Position numbers and translations under genes: made by a program
Notes under the pieces: model-generated
The model's database searches: none
Seen by the model: the letters and a program-made list of their open reading frames with translations, nothing else
What the model was told of the DNA's origin: nothing
In this document: positions 8,777 to 17,107 of the stretch, piece by piece
How positions within the stretch are numbered: position 1 is the stretch's first letter
How the letters are laid out: each line of letters starts with the position of its first letter
Source of the DNA: Clostridium felsineum DSM 794
GTDB taxonomy: Bacteria; Bacillota; Clostridia; Clostridiales; Clostridiaceae
Direction: 5' to 3'
NCBI RefSeq assembly: GCF_002006355.2
Contig: NZ_CP096980.1
Coordinates: 124,001 to 188,000 of the forward strand
DNA: 64,000 nt

Positions 8777-8962
8777 TTACACGCTCCTGATATCCCTTAT
8801 ATTATGCACAAAGTGTATATCATAAATTAGTTTATTTACTGAATAACTTATAAATTGTTCTAATGATAATGAAAGTTCATTACATATCGTAGTTACTTCT
8901 GATATAAGCTCAATATTATTTATAGTTATATTGATGGTTACAGATGTTTTAATATCATTCAT
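8777..8962 (-). CDS. Small protein, possibly ribbon-helix-helix
   Basis: 61 aa, starting 24 bp downstream of radC and so probably in its operon. A short beta-like start (TSVTINITI) followed by two predicted helices (IELISEVTTICNELSLSLEQFISYSVNKLIYDI) has the layout of ribbon-helix-helix DNA-binding proteins or antitoxins. I do not recognise a named family. The last residues run toward the end of the decayed IS256 element, so the original C-terminus may have been altered. Expression is not assured. Confidence 0.45.
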   Translation of the reverse strand: MNDIKTSVTINITINNIELISEVTTICNELSLSLEQFISYSVNKLIYDIHFVHNIRDIRSV

Positions 8963-8986
8963 TTTATATACCTCTCCAATTATTTT

Positions 8987-9514
8987 TTATAGCGTTCCAT
9001 TTTCTTTTAAGCTATAGTATTTACATTCTGATCCAATTATAATATGATCAAGTAATTCTATTCCGATTAACTTGCCTGCTTCTTTTAATCTTTTAGTAAT
9101 AGTTATATCTTCTTGGGAAGGTTCAGTATTTCCAGAAGGATGATTATGAAATATTAATATACTTGCTGCATTTGATAATATGGCTGCTTTAAATACTTCT
9201 CTTGGATGCACTATAGAACTATTTAATGGTCCAATACTTACTATATTAATAGATATAGGCTGATTTTTTGTATCCATGCAGCAAGCAATTAACTTTTCCC
9301 TATCGGCATCTTCAAGAAAATATTTTCCTAAGTTTACTGCGTCTGAAGGTGAAAGTATTTTTCTTGTATTATATAAAATACTACCTTCTCTTATCATTTT
9401 TATTGATACTATACTTACTCTTTTTGAGGGAGTAGTGCTATTGGGTTTATTACATATATCCATTACCAGTTGATGTTCTGTTTGTTTTCCTATACAGTAT
9501 AGTGATTTTGACAT
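8987..9514 (-). CDS. radC: Stand-alone RadC-type JAB/MPN domain protein
   Basis: A 175-aa protein with the RadC C-terminal JAB (metalloprotease-fold) domain and without the helix-hairpin-helix domain of housekeeping RadC (about 225 aa). The JAMM zinc motif HNHPSG...PSQED has His123, His125 and Asp136. Such short RadC proteins are common on plasmids, integrative elements and phages; the biochemical role is unknown, and a DNA-repair function is not established. The N-terminal 60 residues (VSIVSIKMIREGSILYN) keep the RadC lead-in. Divergent from the sce7726-like gene. Confidence 0.85.
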   Translation of the reverse strand: MSKSLYCIGKQTEHQLVMDICNKPNSTTPSKRVSIVSIKMIREGSILYNTRKILSPSDAVNLGKYFLEDADREKLIACCMDTKNQPISINIVSIGPLNSSIVHPREVFKAAILSNAASILIFHNHPSGNTEPSQEDITITKRLKEAGKLIGIELLDHIIIGSECKYYSLKENGTL

Positions 9515-9759
9515 GTTTAAATCATTCCTTTAAAATACATTTAATAATTTTATTGGTATTAAAGGATATAATATATATTTGAAATTTTTAATAAAGACGA
9601 TTAATTTTAAGATACTGATAAGTGATAAAGAATTGATTATTCCACATCTAGGTGAATATAACTTTTGCTTTTAGTTTAATAATGAAGGTAATTGGGATAT
9701 AATATATTATGGTATAATTTAAATAAATTTTATTATAAAAAGTACAGGTTGGTGATAAA

Positions 9760-10614
9760 ATGGAGTATGGGAATAATTTGATTATAAAGAGATTATTTAC
9801 TAGAAATATCATGAATGATCTTATAAAAAACAGAAAAAATGATACATTCACATATGCTATTAATCGCTATCTGAATGAAACTAAATCCAAAAAATACAAT
9901 GATTTAATTTCTGAGATATATAAATTGGCAGGAAAGCAATATAGAATGGAATATTTTTATAAAAATACACTATTAAATAAGCTATTATTGGGAAAACACA
10001 GTTTGAAAACGACAACCGCATTAACAGAATTAGCTATATGCAAATCTAAAGCTGATTTTGTAATGATTAACGGAAAGGGTGTTGTTTATGAAATAAAGAC
10101 AGAATTAGACACTTTAGAGCGACTTGAAAATCAAATACAAGATTATTATAAAGTTTTTAAATATGTATGTGTGGTTACATGTGAAGAGCATTATGAAAAA
10201 TTAAGGGAAAAATTATTAAATACAAAAGTAGGAATTTATGTTTTAACGAAGAAAAATACAATTAGCGTAAAAAAAGAACCAGAAGAGGAAGATTCTTTTT
10301 TAGATAAAAAAGCAATTTTTAAAGTATTAAGAAAGAAAGAATATGAGGAGATCATTTTCGAAAATGTTGGATATTTGCCTGAAACGTCTCAATTTAAATA
10401 CTATAATGAATGCTACAAGTTATTTCAAGAGATAAGTATAAATGTTATACATAAGAGTATGCTAGATAAGTTAAAAAAGAGAATGAATATTGAGATTCAA
10501 GAGTATAAAAATTGTGTACCATATGAATTGAAATTTTTAATTTATTTCTCACAATATAATAAGGAAGACTATGAAAATTTAGAAATATTTTTACAAAGTG
10601 AATTTGGAGGATGA
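9760..10614 (+). CDS. sce7726-family protein, PD-(D/E)xK nuclease-like
   Basis: 284 aa. It fits the sce7726 family: after a helical N-terminus there is a restriction-nuclease-like core, KADFVMINGKGVVYEIKTELDTLERLENQIQDYYKVF, with Asp99, then Glu111-x-Lys113, the D...ExK signature of the PD-(D/E)xK fold. This suggests a nuclease, or a nuclease fold used for DNA binding; the substrate is unknown. The C-terminal 100 residues are helical and Lys/Glu-rich. It is the first gene of a tight three-gene unit with an sce7725-family and a RES-domain gene. Internal Met18 is an alternative start, as the ribosome binding site at 9760 is weak. Confidence 0.75.
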   Translation: MEYGNNLIIKRLFTRNIMNDLIKNRKNDTFTYAINRYLNETKSKKYNDLISEIYKLAGKQYRMEYFYKNTLLNKLLLGKHSLKTTTALTELAICKSKADFVMINGKGVVYEIKTELDTLERLENQIQDYYKVFKYVCVVTCEEHYEKLREKLLNTKVGIYVLTKKNTISVKKEPEEEDSFLDKKAIFKVLRKKEYEEIIFENVGYLPETSQFKYYNECYKLFQEISINVIHKSMLDKLKKRMNIEIQEYKNCVPYELKFLIYFSQYNKEDYENLEIFLQSEFGG

Positions 10615-10618
10615 GCTT

Positions 10619-11557
10619 ATGTATTTACCATATTTAAGAGGAAGACAGTTTGAATTACTTGCGCTAAGAGAGCTTTTAGAAAAGAAACTAATTGGAACTA
10701 AAATTATACCTATTATTGAGCCTATAAAGCCTACATCAACATTGATAAAGACCCTTAAATTATATACAGTAAACCAAAGAAGTTTAGCAATAATTATGAA
10801 TCCAAGGGTTGGTAAGTTTTCAGCAGAAGTAAGAAAAATGAGGGATACTAATAAAGATAATAATATTATTAAATCATTATATGATAGTATGAATCAAGAA
10901 AATGCTATTAAAGCATACATTATGACGGGGAAAATAGCAGAAAAAATAAAGTCTAAAGAGGATAATAATAAATTTATAATAATAAATGATAATAGAGATA
11001 CTTTGGATTATTATTTAGATGTATATAACGAGGAATGTCCAATGTTTACTTTGATTCCAGACGATAGAATCTTTAGGATAAGTGTAGAGAATGGAAGAGT
11101 GCTATTTTCAGATAGATTTAAAAAGAAAGAAAGAAATGTAGATTATATAAAAAAAGACGATGAATTTTTTTCAGATGATCATTTGTTCTTTATGGAGGAA
11201 GGATATAAGGGATTCTCTGATTATTCAGTAGTTGGACAAGAATTTAATGATTCAGGATTTGCCCCTTTGGCTGTTGCCATTCATATAGCCTATTTTGATA
11301 ATAAAAAAAATTTAAGAATAAAGCATTTTGTATCAGACTCTAATGAAGATATTAGTGATCCAGCAGGAAAGTTTGGAGAGGCATTAGAAAAACTAGTTTT
11401 TTGGGTAAGAGATAACGAAATTCCTTTAACAGAAGCTTTAAAAGAGTTTAATGAACTTTATTATACAGGTAAATATCCAGGATTGGGAACCGTAAAAAAA
11501 TTATCAATAATGCATCATATTGAATTAATCAATAAATATTTAGAGGGAGAAGTATAA
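10619..11557 (+). CDS. sce7725-family protein (beta-family-like)
   Basis: 312 aa beginning MYLPYLRGRQFELLALRELLEKKL, then KIIPIIEPIKP, as in sce7725-family proteins and reminiscent of the phage-linked 'beta' family (PF14350). The start at 10619 is set by GGAGG 9 bp upstream; the in-frame GTG at 10598 overlaps the previous gene and has no site. The gap to the sce7726 gene is 4 bp, so they are translationally linked. Known members sit beside sce7726 genes, suggesting a functional pair. No catalytic motif is evident to me; biochemical function unknown. Confidence 0.72.
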   Translation: MYLPYLRGRQFELLALRELLEKKLIGTKIIPIIEPIKPTSTLIKTLKLYTVNQRSLAIIMNPRVGKFSAEVRKMRDTNKDNNIIKSLYDSMNQENAIKAYIMTGKIAEKIKSKEDNNKFIIINDNRDTLDYYLDVYNEECPMFTLIPDDRIFRISVENGRVLFSDRFKKKERNVDYIKKDDEFFSDDHLFFMEEGYKGFSDYSVVGQEFNDSGFAPLAVAIHIAYFDNKKNLRIKHFVSDSNEDISDPAGKFGEALEKLVFWVRDNEIPLTEALKEFNELYYTGKYPGLGTVKKLSIMHHIELINKYLEGEV

Positions 11558-11560
11558 AAG

Positions 11561-12631
11561 ATGATATGTTGTATTGAATGTTTTAGAGATACGGAGTTAA
11601 AATCAATGATTTCTTCTTATGAAAAAAAGGGAGATTGTGAAATTTGTGGAGCTAAAGATACATATATTTATGATACTGTAAATGATAATTATTTGGCGGA
11701 ATATTTAGATGAATTATTAGATGTATATACTTATAAAGAGAGATTACCATGTGACTATCCTGTGAACTTATTAAATAATCTCAGTAAGGAACTTGTTGAA
11801 AAATGGAGAATGTTTAATATATCAGAAGAGAAAGTAAGAGAACTAATTATAAATATATGTAAAGAAAAATATGATTCAGAATCAAAATTATTTATTGAGC
11901 CTATAGGTATATTAGAGTTATATGATAAAGATTACTTAGAAAAAAATTGTATATTAAAAACTCATCAATGGGAAAGTTTCAAATATTCAATAACTAATAT
12001 AAATAGATTTCATTCAGACCATATTAATACAGAAGTATTAGGCAAGCTATTTGGCAATATGTGTTCAGAATATAAAACAGGTACTATATTATATAGAGCA
12101 AGAATCTCAGATGAAAGTGGCTATAAATCAAAAGATATGGGGGCACCACCTCCTAGATTGATATCAGCAGGTCGAGCCAATTCAGAAGGGATAAGCTGTT
12201 TGTATTTAGCGGATAATATTGATACAACAATTCATGAAATAAGGGCACGTGATTTAGATTATATATCAGTGGGAAGCTTTGAACTAAAAAAGAATATTAA
12301 AGTTGTTGATTTAAGTTATATAGAAAACTTTAGTCCGTTTTCAACTGGATATGATCTTACATGGCTTGCAGTAAACATAGAACTTTTGAAGAAAATTGGA
12401 AAAGAGATATCCAAGCCACTGAGAAGGCAAGATAGTATTTTAGATTATTTACCAACTCAATATATAAGTGATTTTGTTAAACATTTAGGATATGATGGAA
12501 TAAAATATAAAAGTACTCTTAGTTCTGATGGAAATAATTTTGCTATTTTTAGTGAGAAGAATTTTAAGTGCAATAAAGTTGAAGTATATCATATAAACGA
12601 ATTGGAATATCATAAGAAAAAAGTAAAATAA
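11561..12631 (+). CDS. RES-domain protein with N-terminal zinc finger and HEPN/RES-N-like region
   Basis: 356 aa. The N-terminus has two CxxC pairs (Cys4/Cys7, Cys26/Cys29), a likely zinc ribbon. Residues 40-170 are helical and resemble the HEPN/RES N-terminal domains. The C-terminal RES domain has the Arg in ILYRARI (Arg179/Arg181), Glu226 in IHEIRA and Ser318 in YKSTL, the residues that name the family. Known RES toxins destroy NAD+ and halt growth. With no small antitoxin next to it and two partners upstream (3-bp gap to the previous stop), an abortive-infection effector fits better than a Xre/RES toxin-antitoxin pair. The role is inferred. Confidence 0.75.
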   Translation: MICCIECFRDTELKSMISSYEKKGDCEICGAKDTYIYDTVNDNYLAEYLDELLDVYTYKERLPCDYPVNLLNNLSKELVEKWRMFNISEEKVRELIINICKEKYDSESKLFIEPIGILELYDKDYLEKNCILKTHQWESFKYSITNINRFHSDHINTEVLGKLFGNMCSEYKTGTILYRARISDESGYKSKDMGAPPPRLISAGRANSEGISCLYLADNIDTTIHEIRARDLDYISVGSFELKKNIKVVDLSYIENFSPFSTGYDLTWLAVNIELLKKIGKEISKPLRRQDSILDYLPTQYISDFVKHLGYDGIKYKSTLSSDGNNFAIFSEKNFKCNKVEVYHINELEYHKKKVK

Positions 12632-12668
12632 GTTTAATTTAATAGGTTAAAGTATAATTACATGAGAT

Positions 12669-12720
12669 GAGTGGATTTAAAGCTATTAAATTAGAATCAA
12701 TAGCTTTGCCACTCTCTTTT
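12669..12720 (+). terminator. Terminator of the sce7726-sce7725-RES unit
   Basis: GAGTGG (12669-12674) pairs with CCACTC (12709-12714), with an inner AAGCTATT/AATAGCTT stem, followed by TCTTTTA. The transcript should end 40-90 bp after the RES stop codon. Confidence 0.7.
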
Positions 12721-13312
12721 ATATGGATTTATATGGAGTTTTAGAACATTTTTCAATATGGCAACCATTATGGCTAAGAGATAGTATTGGAAAATATGAA
12801 AAAAGATTCAACTTCTTCTCCGATTGTATCAAAATCATCCATAGTAAATATCACCTACTTTCAATGTAATTAATATTAAATTCTATAATATTTTTTTAAT
12901 TCCTTTTTTATAGGGGTAGAGTTTACCAATAAGGATAGATTTAATGATATATAAAATTGTTAAGAGAGTAACAAAAATAAAATTTATTATATAAACAGCA
13001 GAGAAATGTTTTAAAATAATATTTTGGTAAATAATAGTAAATATAAAATGGCAAAGAGATTAAAGTCGTATAGAAATGAGATGCCAAGTACTTGCAATAG
13101 GCTTAAAAATACGACATATAATCGAGAAAAATAAATATTAAATGATATTTGGATTTTTAATAATGTGATTTTATTAGAGATTTGTAAAAAAGTTTATGGT
13201 AAAATTAAGAAGAAATGATGAAATTCCACTATTATTATACATAAAAATTGTTGATTAAAATATGTAATATTTAATTAGGATTTTAAAATTGAGTAAGAAG
13301 GAGAAATTGTAT
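12721..13312. other. AT-rich gap between the RES gene and the helicase gene
   Basis: About 590 bp without a convincing gene. A 48-codon frame at 12723-12869 (MDLYGVLEHFSIWQPLWLRD...) has plausible protein-like composition and may be a remnant of a lost gene, but it has no ribosome binding site. The rest is very AT-rich; the helicase promoter presumably lies near 13150-13290, but I cannot pick -35/-10 elements with confidence. Confidence 0.5.
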
Positions 13313-15322
13313 ATGTCAGATAGTTTATTTTATTGTGATATAAAAAATGGTAGTAAAATATCAGGATTTATTTCAGCATTCGAGGAATACTCTCAAAAGG
13401 AATCAAAACAAGCATATATAATAAAACAAGCATTAGGAACAACTAAGGATAATGATTATAATTATGATGATGAAGCAATTATTTTGGTTCCAAAGCATAA
13501 AATTATTGTAATGAATTATGGCATAATTGATAGTAAAGATTTTGAGCATTTTTTGGAAGATTTCACGGAGGATTTAGGCTATCTATCTGATAAGTTTAGT
13601 TACAAGAAAATATTGGGACGACCAAGAGAATGGCAAAAATTAATTACAAGTGAAGATTTTCATGAGGATATGGCTGATGATATTTCAGGTTTCTTAGAAG
13701 ATAAGTCAGTACAATCTGATGATGAAAGAAAGATAGATCTTCTTATATCTTTATTAATAGGAAGTATAAATGACATAGAAAAATTAGGATTAGAAAATCC
13801 TGAAACTTTATTGGACAAAGTAAAAAAGAAAATTATACTATTTGATGGTATGCAAAGTAGATTTATTTATGAAAAAGTTGATAAACCACAAGTAGTAATA
13901 CAGGGATTAGCAGGCACTGGAAAAACAGAATTGCTATTACATAAATTACGTGAAACATATATTGAAAATAAAAATAGTAGAATTGTATTTACTTGCTTTA
14001 ATAAAGTTTTAGCAGATGATATGAAAAATAGAATTCCTAGATTTTTTAATTTTATGAAGGTTGAGGAGCAGATTGAATGGGATAGTCGCCTTTGGGTTTT
14101 TTCAAGTTGGGGATCACAGAGTGTACCAAATTCAGGATTATATAGTTATATATGTTCAAAATATGGTTTGCAATTCAAAAGATTTTCGTATATTAATACT
14201 TTTGACAAGGTATGTGAGGATGCCTGCGAGCAACTTAAATTGATAGAAAACCTTGAACCTTGTTTTGATTATATTTTTATTGATGAAAGTCAAGATTTCT
14301 CACAGAGCTTTTTTGATTTATGTAGCTTAGTAACAAAAGTAAGAATTTATATTGCAGGAGATATATTTCAAAATATTTTTGATATGAATATTGAAAATTC
14401 TGTAGAATGTGATTATTTACTTAATAAATGTTATCGTACAGATCCTAAAACTTTAATGTTTGCTCATTCCATAGGTATGGGATTGTATGAAAAACCTGTA
14501 ATACGTTGGTTGGAAGATAGAGAATGGGAATCTTGTGGGTACGAATACGAAAGAAAGAATGGAAAATTTATACTTAACAGAACACCAATTAGGCGGTTTG
14601 AGGATGTTGAATCCATAAATAGTATACAACTTAGAGGTTGCTCCATTGATTATTTTACAGAAGAAATTTTAACATGCATTGATGAAATAAGACAAAATAA
14701 TTCTACTGTTTCACCTGATGATATTGCCGTGGTTTTTGTAGGTAATACAAAAAATAATTATGAAATAGCAGATAGTTTGATGGTTGAAATAGATAAAAAA
14801 TATAATTGGGAAATTAATAAGGGCTATATAACAAAGACTAAAGTAAAAGATCAATTATTTGTAAGTAATACTAATAATATAAAAGGTTTAGAATTTCCAT
14901 TTGTAATTTGTGTAGAAACGAGTAAAATAACAGATCGTATACATCAAAGAAATTCCATATATATGATTCTAACTCGTTCATTTTTAACGTCATATTTTAT
15001 TGTGAATAGTGATAATACTGAATTTATAGAAATATATAAAAATACAATTGATAATATTAATAAAGATGGCTTTATGAAGTTAAGGGAACCAGATAAGAAA
15101 GAAAAAGAGGAGCAGGAAGAAAAAATTAAAATTATGGCTCAAGCTAAAAAGAAATCTGTTGAAGATATAATAAATCAAGTATGTAAAGAAGATTATCCCA
15201 AACTATCACGTAAATATGTAATAATGTTGTATAACACTATACCAACTATTATTGAAAATGAATCCGAAGAAGAGGTTATAACTAAAACAAGAGGAATGAT
15301 AAAAGTTATTTTGGGGGATTAA
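13313..15322 (+). CDS. Superfamily I (UvrD/Rep-like) helicase
   Basis: 669 aa. The N-terminal 190 residues have no family I recognise. A Q-motif-like LFDGMQSRFIYEK is followed by Walker A GLAGTGKTELLL (residues about 198-209), Walker B FIDESQDF (about 322) and late motifs KGLEFPFVICVE and YMILTRS of the UvrD_C_2 type. The C-terminal 80 residues are charged and helical. I start at ATG 13313, with AAGGAG 10 bp upstream, rather than the TTG at 13289. It is an ATP-driven helicase or translocase; with the 215-aa partner immediately downstream and its island setting, a defence role is plausible but unproven. Confidence 0.85.
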   Translation: MSDSLFYCDIKNGSKISGFISAFEEYSQKESKQAYIIKQALGTTKDNDYNYDDEAIILVPKHKIIVMNYGIIDSKDFEHFLEDFTEDLGYLSDKFSYKKILGRPREWQKLITSEDFHEDMADDISGFLEDKSVQSDDERKIDLLISLLIGSINDIEKLGLENPETLLDKVKKKIILFDGMQSRFIYEKVDKPQVVIQGLAGTGKTELLLHKLRETYIENKNSRIVFTCFNKVLADDMKNRIPRFFNFMKVEEQIEWDSRLWVFSSWGSQSVPNSGLYSYICSKYGLQFKRFSYINTFDKVCEDACEQLKLIENLEPCFDYIFIDESQDFSQSFFDLCSLVTKVRIYIAGDIFQNIFDMNIENSVECDYLLNKCYRTDPKTLMFAHSIGMGLYEKPVIRWLEDREWESCGYEYERKNGKFILNRTPIRRFEDVESINSIQLRGCSIDYFTEEILTCIDEIRQNNSTVSPDDIAVVFVGNTKNNYEIADSLMVEIDKKYNWEINKGYITKTKVKDQLFVSNTNNIKGLEFPFVICVETSKITDRIHQRNSIYMILTRSFLTSYFIVNSDNTEFIEIYKNTIDNINKDGFMKLREPDKKEKEEQEEKIKIMAQAKKKSVEDIINQVCKEDYPKLSRKYVIMLYNTIPTIIENESEEEVITKTRGMIKVILGD

Positions 15323-15326
15323 TACT

Positions 15327-15974
15327 ATGAAATCATATCAATTCAAAGTGAATGAGTATTTGATCGGTGGTAGTACAGCTATTAGAGAAAAAGTTGATGT
15401 TATAAAACTGTTGATAGGCACTATTAAATATATTAGCTCGGTAACACTAGATGATTTACACTCTAGGCTTGAAAATGATATTACAGTAATTATATATGTA
15501 AATAAAATGAGCAGAATATTTTATTGTCAGGATGAAAAAATGCATACAGTTCAATTTCCGTTTTCTATTTTAGAAGAAGATAAAAAATTAAAGGTATACT
15601 ACGATAAATATGAATTAGACAGTAAAATTACTACAATTCTAGCTGATATATTTAATCATCAAATTGAATTTAATGAATCCTTAGAATCTATGGCAGAAGT
15701 ATATTATAATACTATGAAGGAATATGAAGTTGAAAGTGGAATTTATAACGAATTGTGTTGGGAAATACTTTTGTATTTATTATCATTTGAACCTGGATAT
15801 TTAAGGTATGATTATGATTTAGAAAGACAAGATCCAATAGTACATCCATTAAATCATCTGGATGTTTATTATTCAGGTAAAAATACGTTTAAAATAGGAT
15901 TAGATAAAAAAATTAATAAAGAGGATTTAATTGATATATTAGATATTAATACTAATTGCAAATTTTTAAAGTGA
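15327..15974 (+). CDS. Partner of the island helicase, unknown function (possibly DUF2290-like)
   Basis: A 215-aa protein starting 4 bp after the helicase stop, so translationally linked. The C-terminal half carries YLRYDYDLERQDPIVHPLNHLDVYYSG, a His-rich stretch with the H-P-x-x-H-L pattern I associate with DUF2290, but I am not sure of the assignment. No signal peptide, membrane segment or classical nuclease motif is seen. It could be a sensor, specificity or effector subunit for the helicase. It is the last gene before the right attachment repeat. Confidence 0.6.
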   Translation: MKSYQFKVNEYLIGGSTAIREKVDVIKLLIGTIKYISSVTLDDLHSRLENDITVIIYVNKMSRIFYCQDEKMHTVQFPFSILEEDKKLKVYYDKYELDSKITTILADIFNHQIEFNESLESMAEVYYNTMKEYEVESGIYNELCWEILLYLLSFEPGYLRYDYDLERQDPIVHPLNHLDVYYSGKNTFKIGLDKKINKEDLIDILDINTNCKFLK

Positions 15975-16156
15975 AAATTAAGTATAAAACCAATTAATAC
16001 AGGCATATTAAATCTATAAAAGTACACCTATTTATACACCTATACAATTAATAATAATATAATTGTATAGTATATAATATAATAAAAAAGTCTATGAATA
16101 TAGATAAAATATAACACGATATAACCATAAATAACTACACAAAATCTATATGCACG
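15975..16156. other. Non-coding right end of the island
   Basis: Very AT-rich. It contains an inverted repeat (TATACAATTA with TAATTGTATA, about 16033-16062), perhaps a terminator or recombination arm site. No gene, and no integrase remnant that I can read. Confidence 0.5.
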
Positions 16157-16203
16157 GATTCGTAATCAGTTGGTCGTAGGTTCAAATCCTATCTGGAGCA
16201 CCA
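16157..16203 (+). repeat. Right attachment repeat (tRNA-Thr 3' half)
   Basis: Identical to 3088-3134 except for one C-to-T change in the variable loop. It lacks the acceptor 5' strand and D arm, so it is not a tRNA gene. It is followed by a stem-loop with T run, the likely original tRNA terminator. Confidence 0.92.
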
Positions 16204-16215
16204 AGGTAAATAATG

Positions 16216-16245
16216 CTAAAGCTTTTAGAGCTTTGGTATTTTTTT
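16216..16245 (+). terminator. Former tRNA-Thr terminator
   Basis: An 8-bp stem CTAAAGCT (16216-16223) with AGCTTTGG (16229-16236), followed by TATTTTTTT. It sits 12 bp after the right att copy, where the tRNA transcript would have ended before the island arrived. Confidence 0.7.
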
Positions 16246-16650
16246 ATGTAGTAAAATATATACTACCGTATTCTAGTAAAGATAAAGCAGGGAATTATAA
16301 AGTCAAAGGCATATATTAAGATATAGATAATTTTAATATTACTAATAGATTTAAAATTAAAGGTGTAGGAAATTCAGTAAAGGTTGTAACTGATTTTGGA
16401 ACACTCTTTAAGGTTAGTTCAAATATATTAGTAGATAATGATATTAGATACATCCATATTTCAAGGGTAGATTAAAAGTATCATCCTATTTTTCTAAACG
16501 GAAATCTATACAATGATGAAATTAAAAGAAATTATTTTGAAAAGTGTTTAACTATTTAAGATAGGTATGTTGACATAAAAAGACAATATTAATGATTTCA
16601 TTATAATTATCAATAAGCTGTAAACTGTTGAAAACCCTTGAAATAAATCA
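16246..16650. other. Degenerate gene remnant upstream of the type VII locus
   Basis: Plus-strand frames contain protein-like pieces (SSKDKAGNYKVKGIY near 16270-16317, then NRFKIKGVGNSVKVVTDFGTLFKVSSNILV near 16340-16435) broken by stop codons. It looks like the wreck of a small gene of unknown family. Nothing else is recognisable. Confidence 0.4.
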
Positions 16651-16679
16651 TTGACAGTCGAAGACGAGAGTAATATAAT
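16651..16679 (+). promoter_or_regulatory. Consensus promoter of the type VII secretion operon
   Basis: TTGACA (16651-16656), a 17-bp spacer and TATAAT (16674-16679) form a perfect vegetative promoter. The leader to esxA is about 97 nt. Constitutive strong transcription is expected unless a repressor binds; I see no clear operator. Confidence 0.88.
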
Positions 16680-16782
16680 AAATCTGCAATGGGAAAAGTT
16701 TGGTAATGAAGTACGAATAATATTAAATTTCGTATTTAACTGTAGCCAACAACACTAAAGATATATAAAAGGAGGAGTTATT

Positions 16783-17073
16783 ATGGCTCAAATCTCTGTA
16801 ACACCCGAAGAGTTAAAATCTCAGGCACAGGTTTACATTCAATCTAAAGAAGAAATCGATCAAGCAATTCAAAAAGTGAATTCAATGAATAGCACAATTG
16901 CTGAAGAATGGAAAGGTCAAGCCTTCCAAGCGTATTTGGAACAATACAATCAACTTCATCAAACTGTTGTTCAGTTTGAAAACCTTCTTGAGAGTATTAA
17001 TCAACAATTGAACAAATACGCAGATACTGTTGCTGAACGTGATGCACAAGATGCTCAGAGCTTCGGTTTCTAA
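16783..17073 (+). CDS. esxA: WXG100 protein EsxA
   Basis: A 96-aa helical hairpin protein secreted by the type VIIb system and required for its activity. The hairpin turn has the WKG form of the WxG motif (EEWKGQAF), and the C-terminus VAERDAQDAQSFGF holds the acidic tail typical of exported WXG100 proteins. An AGGAGG site lies before the ATG. First gene of the operon, behind a consensus promoter, with a stem-loop after the stop that may give high esxA and lower downstream expression. Codon use (CGT, GAA, CTT) is less AT-biased than in the neighbouring island. Confidence 0.95.
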   Translation: MAQISVTPEELKSQAQVYIQSKEEIDQAIQKVNSMNSTIAEEWKGQAFQAYLEQYNQLHQTVVQFENLLESINQQLNKYADTVAERDAQDAQSFGF

Positions 17074-17079
17074 TAAATC

Positions 17080-17107
17080 AAGATGCTACTTTTTGTGGCA
17101 TCTTTTG
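17080..17107 (+). terminator. Probable attenuating terminator between esxA and essA
   Basis: AAGATGCTAC (17080-17089) pairs with GTGGCATCTT (17095-17104) around a T loop, followed by TTTG. It lies just downstream of esxA and over the annotated start region of essA. A leaky terminator here would separate abundant EsxA from the membrane machinery genes. Confidence 0.6.

Larger units (their letters stand above)
3135..16203. mobile_element. Genomic island integrated at tRNA-Thr
   Basis: Bounded on the left by the intact tRNA gene and on the right by a second copy of its last 47 bp. It carries three insertion sequences (one nested, one decayed), radC, a small RHH-like gene, an sce7726/sce7725/RES gene trio and a helicase pair. 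Genes inside are very AT-rich. No integrase, relaxase or phage structural gene is visible, so it looks immobilised or dependent on an outside integrase. The original tRNA terminator seems to survive beyond the right repeat (16216-16245). Confidence 0.85.

Noticed and set aside
11561..12631. Classic Xre/RES toxin-antitoxin pair
   Set aside because: No small Xre-like antitoxin gene is adjacent; the neighbours are sce7725- and sce7726-type, and the RES protein is 356 aa with extra N-terminal domains.
13313..15974. Gabija (GajA/GajB) defence system
   Set aside because: The helicase could pass for GajB, but the partner is 215 aa with no OLD ATPase or TOPRIM motifs, and it follows rather than precedes the helicase.
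16157..16203. Second tRNA-Thr gene
   Set aside because: Only the 3' half is present; the acceptor 5' strand, D arm and part of the anticodon stem are missing. It is an attachment repeat.
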